30,723 bases of DNA. Source: Candidatus Ancillula trichonymphae ImTpAt (lineage in GTDB: Bacteria > Actinomycetota > Actinomycetes > Actinomycetales > Bifidobacteriaceae). Positions 1 through 8,337 of the stretch are shown here, piece by piece (the stretch's first letter is position 1; the number at the start of each line of letters is the position of its first letter). The notes under the pieces were generated by a model. The model did no database searches, was not told the origin of the DNA, and saw only the letters and a program-made list of their open reading frames with translations. The stretch spans positions 1 to 30,723 of the forward strand of contig AXYY01000003.1 of assembly GCA_000485475.1 (NCBI GenBank), in the 5' to 3' direction. The position numbers and the translations under genes were made by a program.

Positions 1-760
1 GTCCACTAAATGCTTCGTTCATTTGATCAAACCGCCGGATTTCCATATCAGATTCTGGTACGCCGATGTCATGAAGTGCATTTTTCATCAGTGCGGTTAG
101 ACTTAATAAATTAACATTATCTGCATGAACATTTAACAAGTAGGACGCTGTGCTTGGTAAGCACCCCTGGTGCAAGAACTAGTAGTGTTTTGATGGGAAT
201 ATACAGCATTGCTTGATTATAACCATCTTTCACTACACCAGCAATTGTAAAGTTAAGAGGAGAATACATGTCGTTTATTTTAACACTTACTCTCCCATTG
301 GTTCCCCCCATAAACTCTAGCAGCTACATCGTTTACGGTAACTGAATTTATGATATTTTTGCCAGTCTCATCAAACCATTTACCCAAAATGAGTGAAGTC
401 TTCGGACTCTATTAATATTTCCTGCATAAATTACCGTGGAAACAGACTCATAATCATTACTCTGTCTGCACACTTGGGTTGTTGTTTCTCTTGCCATTGA
501 ATATTGACCGCCTCGTTCAATAATATCTTTTGTCTAGTACTTCTAGAATCTTTTTATGACCGTCAAGTGAAACAATATTGCTAGAAATGGCACAATGTAA
601 TGTCATCTTAAAGCCAGTTTTTACTCAGCTTTGGTCATAGTGTCCAAATAAACAGAATTGGAAACCAGCGTCACAATTACAATTCCCATTATACCAAGAA
701 ATAATCCAATAAGAGATTAATAATACTTTGCGTCTTATGATTTCTTAAATCACTTATCAT
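1..760 (-). pseudogene. MacB/FtsX-like ABC permease, broken, runs off the window edge
   Basis: This is a remnant of the permease of a MacB-type ABC system, which couples ATP hydrolysis to movement of a substrate or lipoprotein at the membrane. The start ATG at 760 opens with MISDLRNHKTQS, typical of the family's cytoplasmic N-terminus. A first transmembrane helix (LFLGIMGIVIVTLVSNSV) follows but only after a frame change. The extracytoplasmic core survives at 311-117 (FTIAGVVKDGYNQAMLYIPI), resembling the MacB periplasmic core domain. Coding continues in another frame to base 1 (NALHDIGVPESDMEIRRFDQ). Several frameshifts and a stop make it non-functional. It follows the ATPase remnant by about 14 bases, as expected for one operon. 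The C-terminal helices lie outside the window. Confidence 0.75.
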
Positions 761-774
761 CTCAGATACTAGGG

Positions 775-1459
775 TCACAGTGTACCATGTTTCAACACCT
801 GAGTTTCATCCATCATTCTTGCAATTTTTAAATCATGAGTTACCAGGATTATGGCGACACCGTTATTTTTTGCAAGTGATAACAGTAGTTTTATAGTTTT
901 TCACGCGCTGTTTTTTGTCGAGAGAGGAGGTTGGTTCGTCAGCTAATAGTAACATTGGATTGTTCGTTAGTGCTCTAGCAATTGCCACTCTTTGTTGTTC
1001 GCCTCCAAAAAGTTTTACTGGATAATCATGTTCACGACCATATAGACCAACTTCCTCTAATAAGTACATTACATTTTCATGATTCTTACTGTAAAAAATT
1101 CCTTTACTTTGACGTGCTGGGAGTGAGACGTTTTCAAACACAGTGAGATTCGGAAGATGAGTGGTTTTGGAACACGAAACCGATCTTCTCTTTTTGAGAA
1201 TAGTTTTTTCGAAATCGGTAATTTTAGCAACATTTTTCCGTAAATAGTCAATTCTCCATCATCAAACGGTGATAGGTTCCTAGTACAAAACAGATGAGGG
1301 TGCTTTTGCCAGATCCAGAAGCACCAATAATTCCAACACAGTCCTGAGGTTTAACTTCTATACTCACATTTCTTAAAATTTCTTGAGTACTTAAATTACC
1401 TCTTTTTTGTGAATAATCGACTTACTTAGTTCTTTTGCTACAAGAATCGAAGCTACCAT
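775..1459 (-). pseudogene. MacB/LolD-type ABC transporter ATPase, broken
   Basis: The pieces spell an ABC ATPase of the LolD/MacB class that would energise the neighbouring permease. In order they are: MVASILVAKELSKSIIHKKE at the N-terminus, Walker A GASGSGKST near 1310-1330, an ABC signature FGGEQQRVAIARAL (normally LSGGEQQR) near 1000, Walker B LLLADEPTSSLD, and the switch region ILVTHDLKIARMMDE before TGA at 777-775. At least three frame changes separate these blocks: after Walker A, before the FENVSLPARQ segment, and after the D-loop. The order and spacing are canonical, so the gene was lost recently. The start ATG overlaps the end of the upstream membrane-fusion gene. Confidence 0.85.
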
Positions 1460-2309
1460 TGACCAATCCTTGGGGGATCTGCTAGGAACTATATCGCCTT
1501 CACCGAGACCGCTTGTAATTTCTATAAAACTGCCATTATTGATTCCTAATTTAACTTCTTTTGCTACAACTTCCTTATTTATGACGGCGAAAACTTCACC
1601 ACTTTGAAAAGACCCGCTAACTGCTGAGCATGGCAAAAGTAAGACATTCTTCGCTTCCTTACTTTTTATCGTCATTTGTTCCTGAAAGTCCATTATATGC
1701 AACTATATCGTTAGGTATTAAGCAAGAAATTGAAGCGTTTTTTGTTTCAGAGTACCATCCGTAGATGTGGATAGGTTCGCAGTTAAAAGGTCCTGGTCCG
1801 TTTGTGATCAGGGCTCGAATTGATACATCACTATTATCCACTATCAAGTATACGATAGCCTGCTTCTGGTGGCAATAACGCTGTCTCGGCGAATCCTTGG
1901 TATGTTCCCTTAATAACTTGGCAGAACCTTTTGCAACAGATGAGTTGTTAACTACCATTAGTTCATCAACGATGAAATCGTACTGCGCATAATATTGGGT
2001 GTCGTTTATTGCGAACATTAGCGAATCCTTTTTAATTTCTCTACCTACAGAGATCTGACCACTAGCAAACGAAATTATCCCGCTTGATGGTGCAGCAATT
2101 GGAACTTTTGGCATCGCGGTCACACTTGAACTGAGTGATATTATTTGTGTGATGTCACCCTTAGTTACAGTTTCGGTTTTTGACCCTCAGGTTTAATGTC
2201 GGTATGAATACTTGAACTATTAGTGGAGCACCCAACAATTAAAGATGTCACTCACTGCTAGTAGTAATGTTAATATCTTGCCTAAATATTTAACATTATT
2301 TAACGACAT
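1453..2309 (-). pseudogene. Membrane-fusion (MacA/HlyD-like) lipoprotein, broken
   Basis: This is an adaptor subunit remnant for the adjacent ABC transporter. ATG at 2309 has a GGAGGG Shine-Dalgarno sequence at 2325-2320. The N-terminus is a signal sequence (MSLNNVKYLGKILTLLLAV) that continues in another frame into a lipobox-like LIVGC-STNSSS. The lipoyl-like start VPIAAPSSGIISFASGQ and the C-terminal barrel (EITSGLGEGDIV) are typical of RND/ABC membrane-fusion proteins. At least three indels break it: one before the lipobox, one after EGQK, and one or more in the middle. Two open stretches (2123-1659 and 1702-1391) overlap in different frames. The reconstructed stop overlaps the ATPase start codon, indicating former translational coupling. 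Confidence 0.75.
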
Positions 2310-2362
2310 TTGTATTGTGCCCTCCACAGTTAATTGATTACCCCAAAAGAACTAGTCGCAAT

Positions 2363-2867
2363 TTAGCTTAAGTAGCGTTGCAGTCCCGTTAAGTCGCCTA
2401 GTTTAGCATCTGTTATTGTTTTATTAATCATTACTCGGCTACTATCGTCAAAGAAAGTTGTATATTCAGGCGTAGTTTTCCATGTGTCAAGACTAGAGAG
2501 TGCCTTTCGTTCAATCCTTCATCGGTTGACCTGAGATATGTTTTTGACCAACTGCAAAGATAGTAATGATCTGCAACTTCTTTTTCGTTTCCAGCTTCAT
2601 AGATAATACCTTTGCCATCATTAGCTTTTTCCGGTAGCTTCTTATCTGCATTAGGCCAATTAAAATCGGGTGGAAGCTCTAAGGATTCCGTTTCTTTCTT
2701 GTATTCTTCTTGAATTTTTAAGGGGGTTAACCTATTTGATCGTTTCCACTTGTAATTGTATTATTCTGACTAACGCTGCTTGAACATCCAACCAAAGATG
2801 TTGCCACCAGCAATGACAGCAACATCTTTGGTAGACGTCTGAATTTACTGAAGATCTTCTCTTGCAT
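2363..2867 (-). pseudogene. Small lipoprotein of unknown function, broken
   Basis: An ATG at 2867 opens a clear lipoprotein signal: a basic start (MQEKIFSKFRRLPK), a hydrophobic stretch (MLLSLLVATSLVGC) and a Cys followed by Ser-Ser. After GNDQIG a stop and frame changes appear. Coding composition resumes as LPPDFNWPNADKKLPEKAN, KGIIYEAGNEKEVADHYYLC and LSSLDTWKTTPEYTTFFDDS, ending KLGDLTGLQRYLS at 2365-2363. I do not recognise the family. Its place between a secreted-protein gene and an ABC/membrane-fusion set suggests an exported accessory lipoprotein. The ATG overlaps the stop of the upstream gene (TAATG). Confidence 0.7.
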
Positions 2868-3277
2868 TAGTATACTTCAGTACCTTCAAAATCATAATTA
2901 CTTGAATGTCCAGCTGAAGTGAGTTGGAAAACATTTTTGAATTGAGTTCCATTAATAACACCATCGGCAACATGAATTAGTACATTATCAACAGTTGGTT
3001 TAACTGTATCACCAAAATCATTTCGTCTCTGGTCATAACAACCTTAAAATACATTCCCTTTGCTGGAATTTTCGTCATTCTGACACCGATCATTCCGACT
3101 GATACAGTTCTTACGTTGGTAGAAACATAACCACTGCCCGTTCTCTGGGCATCATACATACTCCACTGATGGCGTAATCTGCAGCATGCGCACTTCACCG
3201 TTTGACACAACAAGACCAATTGCTAATGCCCTACCTGCAATTGTCTTATCTATTCTTCTCTTAATAAACGTAATAAT
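2867..3277 (-). pseudogene. First gene of the decayed ABC operon, small unknown protein, broken
   Basis: Reading minus from about 3277, two frames together give a protein of roughly 130 residues. It runs from FIKRRIDKTIAGRALAIGLV through VSNGEVRMLQITPSVEY and TGSGYVSTNVRTVSVGMIGV, then DTVKPTVDNVLIHVADGVIN to NYDFEGTEVY with TAA at 2869-2867. There is a frameshift near PSVEY and another near TRDE. An AAAGG ribosome site at 3285-3281 is followed by ATT ATT ACG rather than a good start codon, so the start may also be mutated. I do not recognise the family. It shares a stop/start overlap with the lipoprotein gene and lies behind a perfect consensus promoter. Confidence 0.55.
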
Positions 3278-3358
3278 CTACCTTTCTAATCAACAAACGA
3301 GAGCTCGACACCCGTATGAGGATCAAGCCCAGAAGTACTTTATGTAATCCCCATGTTA

Positions 3359-3387
3359 ATTATAACATATAATTTAGACTTTGTCAA
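3359..3387 (-). promoter_or_regulatory. Consensus sigma-70-type promoter of the decayed ABC operon
   Basis: On the minus strand TTGACA (3387-3382) and TATAAT (3364-3359) are separated by exactly 17 bases. Transcription would start near 3352. All genes behind it are broken, so it may now drive a non-coding transcript. Confidence 0.75.
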
Positions 3388-3592
3388 GTAGTAGTGTAGC
3401 TTTCTAAGAAAATTATAGTAATCAGACACATCATGAACTAAAAACTTCTGGATTTATAGTATATCTTTACCATACATTCATACGTTATAAACAGAACTAT
3501 GTTGAAGATACTTTACCACAAGATTTCATTAGCTGGTGTGAAAAGTAGTTGACAAAATCTGAAATTGGTGGTGGTGGTTCAACTACAAAGTG

Positions 3593-3601
3593 TGATATAC
3601 T
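3593..3601 (+). promoter_or_regulatory. Extended -10 promoter of xylA
   Basis: TGATATACT is an extended -10 element with a predicted start near 3608, leaving a leader of about 70 nt before the xylA ATG. TTGACA at 3549-3554 is too far away to be its partner. Confidence 0.55.
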
Positions 3602-3623
3602 GTATCTGATGGTAATACTAGCT

Positions 3624-3644
3624 AATGTACATATCATGTACATT
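3624..3644 (+). promoter_or_regulatory. Perfect 21-bp palindrome in the xylA leader, candidate operator
   Basis: AATGTACAT, a 3-base spacer and ATGTACATT form a perfect inverted repeat about 16 bases downstream of the predicted xylA transcription start and 33 bases before the ATG. This position suits a repressor roadblock. No regulator gene lies beside it in this window. Confidence 0.55.
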
Positions 3645-3677
3645 ATGTTTGGTCATTGATGAACAAAGGAGAAGAAT

Positions 3678-4892
3678 ATGGCTAAAAACAAGAACGGTAA
3701 TGAGATTAAGTACTCATTTGGTTTGTGGACCGTTAACTGGGTTGGAGGTGACCCTTTCGGTGGTCCAACTCGCCCCTGGAATGATTATAATTTCGACTCA
3801 ATTCGTAAACTGAAGGATATTGGCGCGCATGCATTCACTTTTCATGATGATGACGCTTTTCCTCCAACTGCTACTGAAGCCGAGCGTGATGAAGCAATTG
3901 CTAAGTTGAAGAAAGTGATTAACGAGACAGGAATTGTTTGTGAAATGACTCCATTCAACGGTTTTTCACATCCAGTTTTCAAAGAGGGTGGTTTTATATC
4001 AACTAATCGTGAGGTGCGTCGTTATGGATTGATTAAAACACTTCGCCATGTTGATCTTGCAGCTGAGCTCGGTGCAACAACTTTTGTGCTCTGGAACGGT
4101 CGTGAGGGCACAGAGTATGACAACTCTAAGGATCTTGGAGACGCACATGCTCGTTACGCTGAGGTAATCGACACCGTTGCTGATTATATCAAGGCGAAGG
4201 GTTACAACATGCGGATTGCACTTGAGCCCAAGCCAAACGAACCGCGTGGAGATATGCTACTTCCAACAATTGGTCATGCACTAGCACTTATCAATTCGCT
4301 GGACAATTCAGAGATGGTTGGATTGAACCCTGAGGTAGGACATGAGCAGATGGCGAACCTGAACTTTACACATGGTATTGCGCTCGCTATGCACCTTGGA
4401 AAGTTGTTCCACATCGACCTCAACGGACAAAATGGTGCTAAATTTGATCAAGATTTGGTATTCGGGCACGGTGACCTTAAGGGGGCATTTTTCTTAGTTG
4501 ACCTACTGAACAACGGTGGAATTAACGGAAATCTGCAGCCATACACTGGTTACCGTCATTTTGACTACAAACCATCCAGAACCGAATCTGATGCTGGAGT
4601 TTGGGATTCCGCCCGTGCGAACATCGAGATGTATGAAACACTTTCAAAGAAAGCCGAAGAATACCGTAAGTGCCCTAAAACTATTGAGTTGTTTAAGCGC
4701 GCTAAGATTGAACAACTAGGTCAGCCAACTCTTGCAGATGGTGAATCTGTGGTTGATTTTCGTAACGACGTGTCGCAGTATGACTTTGACATTGATACAC
4801 TTGGTAAGGACGATTACGGTCTAGTAGAACTTCATCAGCAGGCAATCCGCCATTTACTTGGTAGCGTGCATGCAGTTGAAAACAGATGCTAA
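3678..4892 (+). CDS. xylA: Xylose isomerase, class I
   Basis: It interconverts D-xylose and D-xylulose in the cytoplasm, using two divalent metals. The protein has 404 residues, close to the short actinobacterial class I enzymes. The catalytic His-Asp pair is visible (FHDDD, His56). Metal ligands fall in the usual order: Glu183 and Lys185 in EPKPNEPRGD, Glu219 and His222 in NPEVGHEQMANLNF, Asp247 in FHIDLNGQ, Asp257/Asp259 in KFDQDL, and Asp296 in RHFDYKPSRT. The start is set by AAGGAG at 3666-3671. The opening SFGLWTVNWVGGDPFG is standard for the family. It converges on xylB; the two have separate promoters and a palindrome sits in the xylA leader. The frame is uninterrupted, unlike many neighbours. 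Confidence 0.97.
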   Translation: MAKNKNGNEIKYSFGLWTVNWVGGDPFGGPTRPWNDYNFDSIRKLKDIGAHAFTFHDDDAFPPTATEAERDEAIAKLKKVINETGIVCEMTPFNGFSHPVFKEGGFISTNREVRRYGLIKTLRHVDLAAELGATTFVLWNGREGTEYDNSKDLGDAHARYAEVIDTVADYIKAKGYNMRIALEPKPNEPRGDMLLPTIGHALALINSLDNSEMVGLNPEVGHEQMANLNFTHGIALAMHLGKLFHIDLNGQNGAKFDQDLVFGHGDLKGAFFLVDLLNNGGINGNLQPYTGYRHFDYKPSRTESDAGVWDSARANIEMYETLSKKAEEYRKCPKTIELFKRAKIEQLGQPTLADGESVVDFRNDVSQYDFDIDTLGKDDYGLVELHQQAIRHLLGSVHAVENRC

Positions 4893-5069
4893 TTATTTAT
4901 AGTTGGGATCCTTAATTTGAAGACACACGCCCCTACGGACAACTCATCTGCAAGGGTTTCATGTAGTTTTACAATGCAGTTAGCGTCGTAGTGCGTACGG
5001 CGATCTGTACGGGCGTTCGCACACAACCGCAACAGTAAGTCACTACTGCAAATTAGCGCAGCAGTTAAA
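4893..5069. other. Convergent xylA/xylB intergenic stretch
   Basis: No convincing gene is present. An 83-codon open frame on the minus strand runs through here and into xylB but has no recognisable features. The stretch 4991-5022 contains CGTAC/GTACG arms and an alternative GTGCG/CGCAC pairing, which could form a hairpin and serve as a two-way terminator, but there is no clear T-tract. Confidence 0.35.
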
Positions 5070-6638
5070 TCAGGATAAGTTATTCGCTTGTTGAAGTTCA
5101 CCTCGTGTTCGAAGACCCTTGACCAGTTCGTACGCCTCAACGACCTTAGGTGTCGCGTCCGCTGAGATTACTTCCTCTGAAACGAATTTCCAGTGCGGAG
5201 GGTTATCCACTGCGAATCCATCTTCAAGTTTATTTGACAAGCACCATGCGGCCTGGCGCGCTGCACCATCTGCAACATATTCGCCAGCACTCGGTAGTGT
5301 AATATCGCGCCCAAATACTGCAGGAGCAATTTCACGCACTGCTGGAGATTTCATTGAACCGCCGATTATGTAGACATTTTCAATGTTAACACCAAGTTTA
5401 CCCATTTCAACCAGTCCGTCATTGAGCCCGAGTAACATACCTTCAACAAATGCGCGCGCGACGTTCTGCTGCGTCGAATTCTCTAGTGTTAAACCGAATA
5501 GTGATGCATTTGCGGTTGGGCGGTTGGGCATTCTTTCACCCTCAAAATACGGGACTAGTGTGATGCCGCCTGCACCCGGTTCACCTGTAAGCGCGAGTTC
5601 TGAGAAGCGTTCATAATCAACGCCTAGAATTGCTTTTCCCGCATCAATATCTCGAGACGCATTCAGTGTACACGCCAGTGGAAGATAGTTTCCAGTGCAG
5701 TCTGCGAAACCGTTGATGACGCCCGTTTCATCAATAGTTGGAGTTGAAGAAACTGCTGCAACAACGCCGGAAGTTCCTAGTGAAATGCTCACTTCATCTG
5801 TTTTGAGCCCAAGTCCCAATGCAGCCACCGCATTATCTCCACCGCCTGGACCAATTATGAACTTTGGCGCCTCAAAGTATTCAGTTGGCTGCAGAACTCT
5901 GGGCAGAATTACACTCCTGGACAGTTCCTTTGCTGCATCGTCACCAAGTGGACGGAATGCGAGTTCAAGTAAATCGCGGCGATATGCACCTTTTTCGTTA
6001 TCTGCGGTTGCATCAAAATAGCCAGTTCCTGATGCATCTGAGCGGTCAGTAAACAACTTCGTCAAGTCTGGGTTCAACCCCTGTGATCTGGGCCCGAAAC
6101 CAGCAATTCGCCATGACAACCAGTCGTGCGGGAGGCAGATTGCTGCAATTCTACGCGCATTTTCTGGCTCCATGGCTGCGATCCAGCGGATTTTAGTAAT
6201 TGTGATTGACGCGACTAGTGCAGAACCGACCGCTTGTGCCCAGGCGCTCTTACCAATTTCTAAAATATGCTTGCCATCTTTGTGCGCAATCGGCGACTTA
6301 ACGACAGTTAGTGCGCCCAGTTCAGAGGTCAAGTCACATACAGCAACGGCCGAACGCGTGTCGTTCCAGAGTAATGCTGGTCTAATTATCTCACCATCTG
6401 CGTCAAGTAGAACCATTCCGTGTTGTTGTCCACCCACCGCAATCGCCGAAACGTCATCAATACCGCCATCTGCTACCGCTTTTTGAAACGCATTCCACCA
6501 ATTATCAGGATGACATTCAGTTCCATCAGGATGATCTGCCGAACTTGAGCGGACAAAATCACCAGTTTTGTAGTCACGAATTACAATTTTACAAGATTGA
6601 GTCGAAGTGTCAACTCCAGCAATTAAAAGATTTTCCAT
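5070..6638 (-). CDS. xylB: Xylulokinase (FGGY family)
   Basis: It phosphorylates D-xylulose to xylulose 5-phosphate, the substrate of phosphoketolase or the pentose phosphate pathway, completing the xylose route with xylA. From the start used here the protein has 522 residues. It shows the N-terminal phosphate loop IAGVDTSTQS (Asp10), GGQQHGM (69-75), the sugar-binding WNDTRS (91-96), the catalytic GGGDNA (Asp268), the phosphate-2 motif SLGTSG (286-291) and a C-terminal nucleotide-binding GGSMKSPAVREI. A longer start at 6647 (MCSM) is possible on paper, but those codons overlap the -10 box at 6651-6646. I therefore place the start at ATG 6638, where transcription itself should begin (leaderless). 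Confidence 0.95.
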   Translation of the reverse strand: MENLLIAGVDTSTQSCKIVIRDYKTGDFVRSSSADHPDGTECHPDNWWNAFQKAVADGGIDDVSAIAVGGQQHGMVLLDADGEIIRPALLWNDTRSAVAVCDLTSELGALTVVKSPIAHKDGKHILEIGKSAWAQAVGSALVASITITKIRWIAAMEPENARRIAAICLPHDWLSWRIAGFGPRSQGLNPDLTKLFTDRSDASGTGYFDATADNEKGAYRRDLLELAFRPLGDDAAKELSRSVILPRVLQPTEYFEAPKFIIGPGGGDNAVAALGLGLKTDEVSISLGTSGVVAAVSSTPTIDETGVINGFADCTGNYLPLACTLNASRDIDAGKAILGVDYERFSELALTGEPGAGGITLVPYFEGERMPNRPTANASLFGLTLENSTQQNVARAFVEGMLLGLNDGLVEMGKLGVNIENVYIIGGSMKSPAVREIAPAVFGRDITLPSAGEYVADGAARQAAWCLSNKLEDGFAVDNPPHWKFVSEEVISADATPKVVEAYELVKGLRTRGELQQANNLS

Positions 6639-6645
6639 GCTGCAC

Positions 6646-6673
6646 ATTATATCACAGTTTATTTACTTTTCAA
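6646..6673 (-). promoter_or_regulatory. xylB promoter giving a leaderless start
   Basis: On the minus strand TTGAAA (6673-6668), 16 bases and an extended TGATATAAT box ending at 6646. The predicted start is 6639-6638, at the ATG itself. Confidence 0.7.
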
Positions 6674-6728
6674 TTTAGGGTAACACCACGTACCTTGTGT
6701 TTTCTGGCACTACTTTTCGCTCAGTTGA

Positions 6729-6737
6729 TGATATAAT
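6729..6737 (+). promoter_or_regulatory. rsmG promoter, extended -10, leaderless
   Basis: TGATATAAT ends at 6737 and the ATG begins at 6744, exactly where transcription should begin. No good -35 hexamer is seen. It diverges from the xylB promoter. Confidence 0.65.
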
Positions 6738-6743
6738 GAACAC

Positions 6744-7385
6744 ATGCAGGAAATTCAGGTGCAAGAATACTTTAAGCAGTCTTATTCCAAAGTGCGACAA
6801 TTCCATGGTGAGCTTGTGAAAGAGGGGGACTTGCGCGGTTTAATCGGACCGCGTGAGGTTCCTAGACTGTGGGAGAGGCACATTTTGAACTCTGCAACTT
6901 TGCAGGACTTTATGACCACTAGTATTGATAATCTGCAGAAGACAATTCTTGTTGATGTTGGTTCAGGCGCAGGATTTCCAGGTGTTGTTTTGGCGTGCAT
7001 GTTTCCAGATGTGCGGGTGTACCTAGTGGAGGCGATGTCGCGAAGAGTTGACTGGTTGCTGCACATTCAAGAGTTGCTTAAACTGGAAAATGCGGAAGTT
7101 GTCAGGGGTAGAGCAGAAGATATTCAGCGCTCCAAGTTAATTCCACCGGCTGATTTCGTCAGCGCGCGCGCAGTTGCCAATTTGAAAAAACTACTTCCCT
7201 GGACAATGCCATTTTTGAAACCGGGTGGACAACTACTTGCGCTCAAAGGTGCGAGTGTTGAAGATGAGGTGGGCGATGCAGTAGATGTGATTAAGCAATA
7301 TTCGAATGCAGCTCCAGAAATACTCAAGGGTGCGAGCATTCCAGGAGTTGAAACAACAACGATTTTAAAACTGACAAGGAAATAG
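6744..7385 (+). CDS. rsmG: 16S rRNA (guanine-527-N7)-methyltransferase RsmG (GidB)
   Basis: It methylates N7 of G527 in 16S rRNA using S-adenosylmethionine. The 213 residues match the family length. The SAM-binding motif LVDVGSGAGFPG is at 69-80, followed by VYLVEAMSRRVDWL and the substrate-side SARAVANLKKLLPW and FLKPGGQLLALKG motifs typical of GidB. The N-terminus contains the usual ERHILNSATL helix. The start codon sits 7 bases after the -10 box and has no Shine-Dalgarno sequence, so leaderless translation is likely. In many actinobacteria rsmG lies near parA/parB at the origin; here it is instead beside xylB and a dead acetyltransferase. Confidence 0.96.
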   Translation: MQEIQVQEYFKQSYSKVRQFHGELVKEGDLRGLIGPREVPRLWERHILNSATLQDFMTTSIDNLQKTILVDVGSGAGFPGVVLACMFPDVRVYLVEAMSRRVDWLLHIQELLKLENAEVVRGRAEDIQRSKLIPPADFVSARAVANLKKLLPWTMPFLKPGGQLLALKGASVEDEVGDAVDVIKQYSNAAPEILKGASIPGVETTTILKLTRK

Positions 7386-7394
7386 GAGTAGAAG

Positions 7395-8010
7395 ATGTTT
7401 AAGTGAGTGGATAATAAGCCAAGTGCTGTTGATACTAGTAGTATGACCGAATACGAAAAAGTGATTTCGTACAACTGGTATAAGGTTTGGTGCAGATTTG
7501 AATCTTGGCAAGCAAATCGGTGAGGTTATGCACGCACTAGATGAGTTGAACGAGTTGGCAAAAAGCGGAAGCACTGACTTGGCTTTTAGTAAATTGCGTG
7601 AGTTAATTCCGGGCGTTGACGAGATTTGTCGCATAGTTTTTCCCATAAAAGTTGAATATCCTGAGAGGCTTGAAGTTGGTGCATACACATTTATTAACAA
7701 CAACTTTGAAAACTGCTCGAGTGGATATATTAAAATTGGGAAAAACTGTTTTATTGGGCCGCACGCTACACGCCCACCACCCCGTAGATGATGTTGAAAT
7801 CAGGCGCGCGGGGTGGCGGCAATATGACGCACCAATCACGCTCGGAGATGATGATGTGTGACTCGGTGGAAGTGTTGTTTTGTTGTTTGTCCGGGCGTTA
7901 CGATTGGGAGTAACGTTGTTGTGGGTGCGGGTTCAGTTGTTACAAAAGATGTTCCTGATAATGTTGTCGTTACTGGAAATCCTGCGCGGATCATCAGGCA
8001 CCTGCAGTAA
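7395..8010 (+). pseudogene. Maltose/galactoside O-acetyltransferase-like hexapeptide protein, broken
   Basis: The remnant resembles the LacA/Maa family of left-handed beta-helix acetyltransferases. In order the frames give MTEYEKVISYNWYK, an N-terminal helical part (LNLGKQIGEVMHALDELNEL), hexapeptide repeats (SSGYIKIGKNCFIGPH, HPVDDVEIRRAGWRQYDAPI, TLGDDDV) and the C-terminal VVVGAGSVVTKDVPDNVVVT and GNPARIIRHL ending at TAA 8008-8010. Damage includes a frameshift near 7485, one near 7765, a TGA where the family has Trp (DDV-W-LGG, at 7858-7860) and a frameshift near 7880. A further in-frame TGA is codon 4 if the upstream ATG at 7395, behind GGAG, is the true start. The dead gene lies 9 bases after rsmG. 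Confidence 0.85.
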
Positions 8011-8170
8011 GCGGAGGCGGTCTTTTGCTATGCGCGCAGGTTCAAGTTGATTGTATTCTGCTCTGCAGAATGCTTTGTTTATTGCGCACCCGCGCAAGCC
8101 AGTGTATTCCGCTTTGCGGAATGCCGTTGTTTCACGAAGTGAAATGCCATTGCTGCGCGCAGTAGAATTC
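8011..8170. repeat. Intergenic mosaic hairpin element, copy 1
   Basis: A dense run of small perfect hairpins: ATTCTGC-TCT-GCAGAAT (8055-8071), ATTCCGC-TTT-GCGGAAT (8106-8122), TTTCAC-GAA-GTGAAA (8130-8144) and the self-complementary CTGCGCGCAG near 8153-8162. It begins with the 13-mer GGCGGTCTTTTGC (8016-8028). That 13-mer recurs at 14821-14833 (reversed) and 28029-28041. TATTCCGCTTTG (8105-8116) recurs at 28121-28132. No gene is seen here. Confidence 0.7.
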
Positions 8171-8189
8171 CTCATTTTATGTAAATTTG

Positions 8190-8198
8190 TGGTATAAT
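8190..8198 (+). promoter_or_regulatory. Extended -10 promoter upstream of a 22-codon ORF
   Basis: TGGTATAAT with predicted start near 8205, followed by a leader of about 58 nt carrying AGGAG and AAGGAA sequences before ATG 8263. Confidence 0.6.
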
Positions 8199-8262
8199 GC
8201 AGGTAAAGTTGTAGATTTCGCGATAAGTCTGCAATAAGTTTATAGTAGGAGATTTTAAGGAA

Positions 8263-8331
8263 ATGAGTAAAGTAACAGATACTACGAACTTGTCCGAAGA
8301 TGAGAAGCGTGGTTATTACAAGATTAACTAA
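8263..8331 (+). CDS. 22-residue ORF with its own promoter and ribosome site
   Basis: The peptide begins MSKVTDTTNLSEDEKRGYYK and ends with TAA at 8329-8331. It has an extended -10 promoter, a 58-nt leader and a purine-rich ribosome site (AAGGAA just before the ATG), a better expression setup than most genes here. I do not recognise it. It could be a genuine small protein, a leader peptide, or the surviving N-terminus of a deleted gene: the sequence right after it is the 3' end of the opposite-strand epimerase remnant. Confidence 0.35.
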   Translation: MSKVTDTTNLSEDEKRGYYKIN

Positions 8332-8337
8332 TTTAAG

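Noticed and set aside
3549..3554. TTGACA as the -35 of the xylA promoter
   Set aside because: It lies 41 bases before the TATACT box, and nothing like a -10 box is found 16-18 bases after it.
5119..6486. Several plus-strand frames inside xylB
   Set aside because: They are antisense to a complete xylulokinase with all motifs and lack their own signals.
6639..6647. xylB start at ATG 6647 (MCSM)
   Set aside because: It overlaps the -10 box on the minus strand; ATG 6638 fits both the promoter and the family N-terminus.
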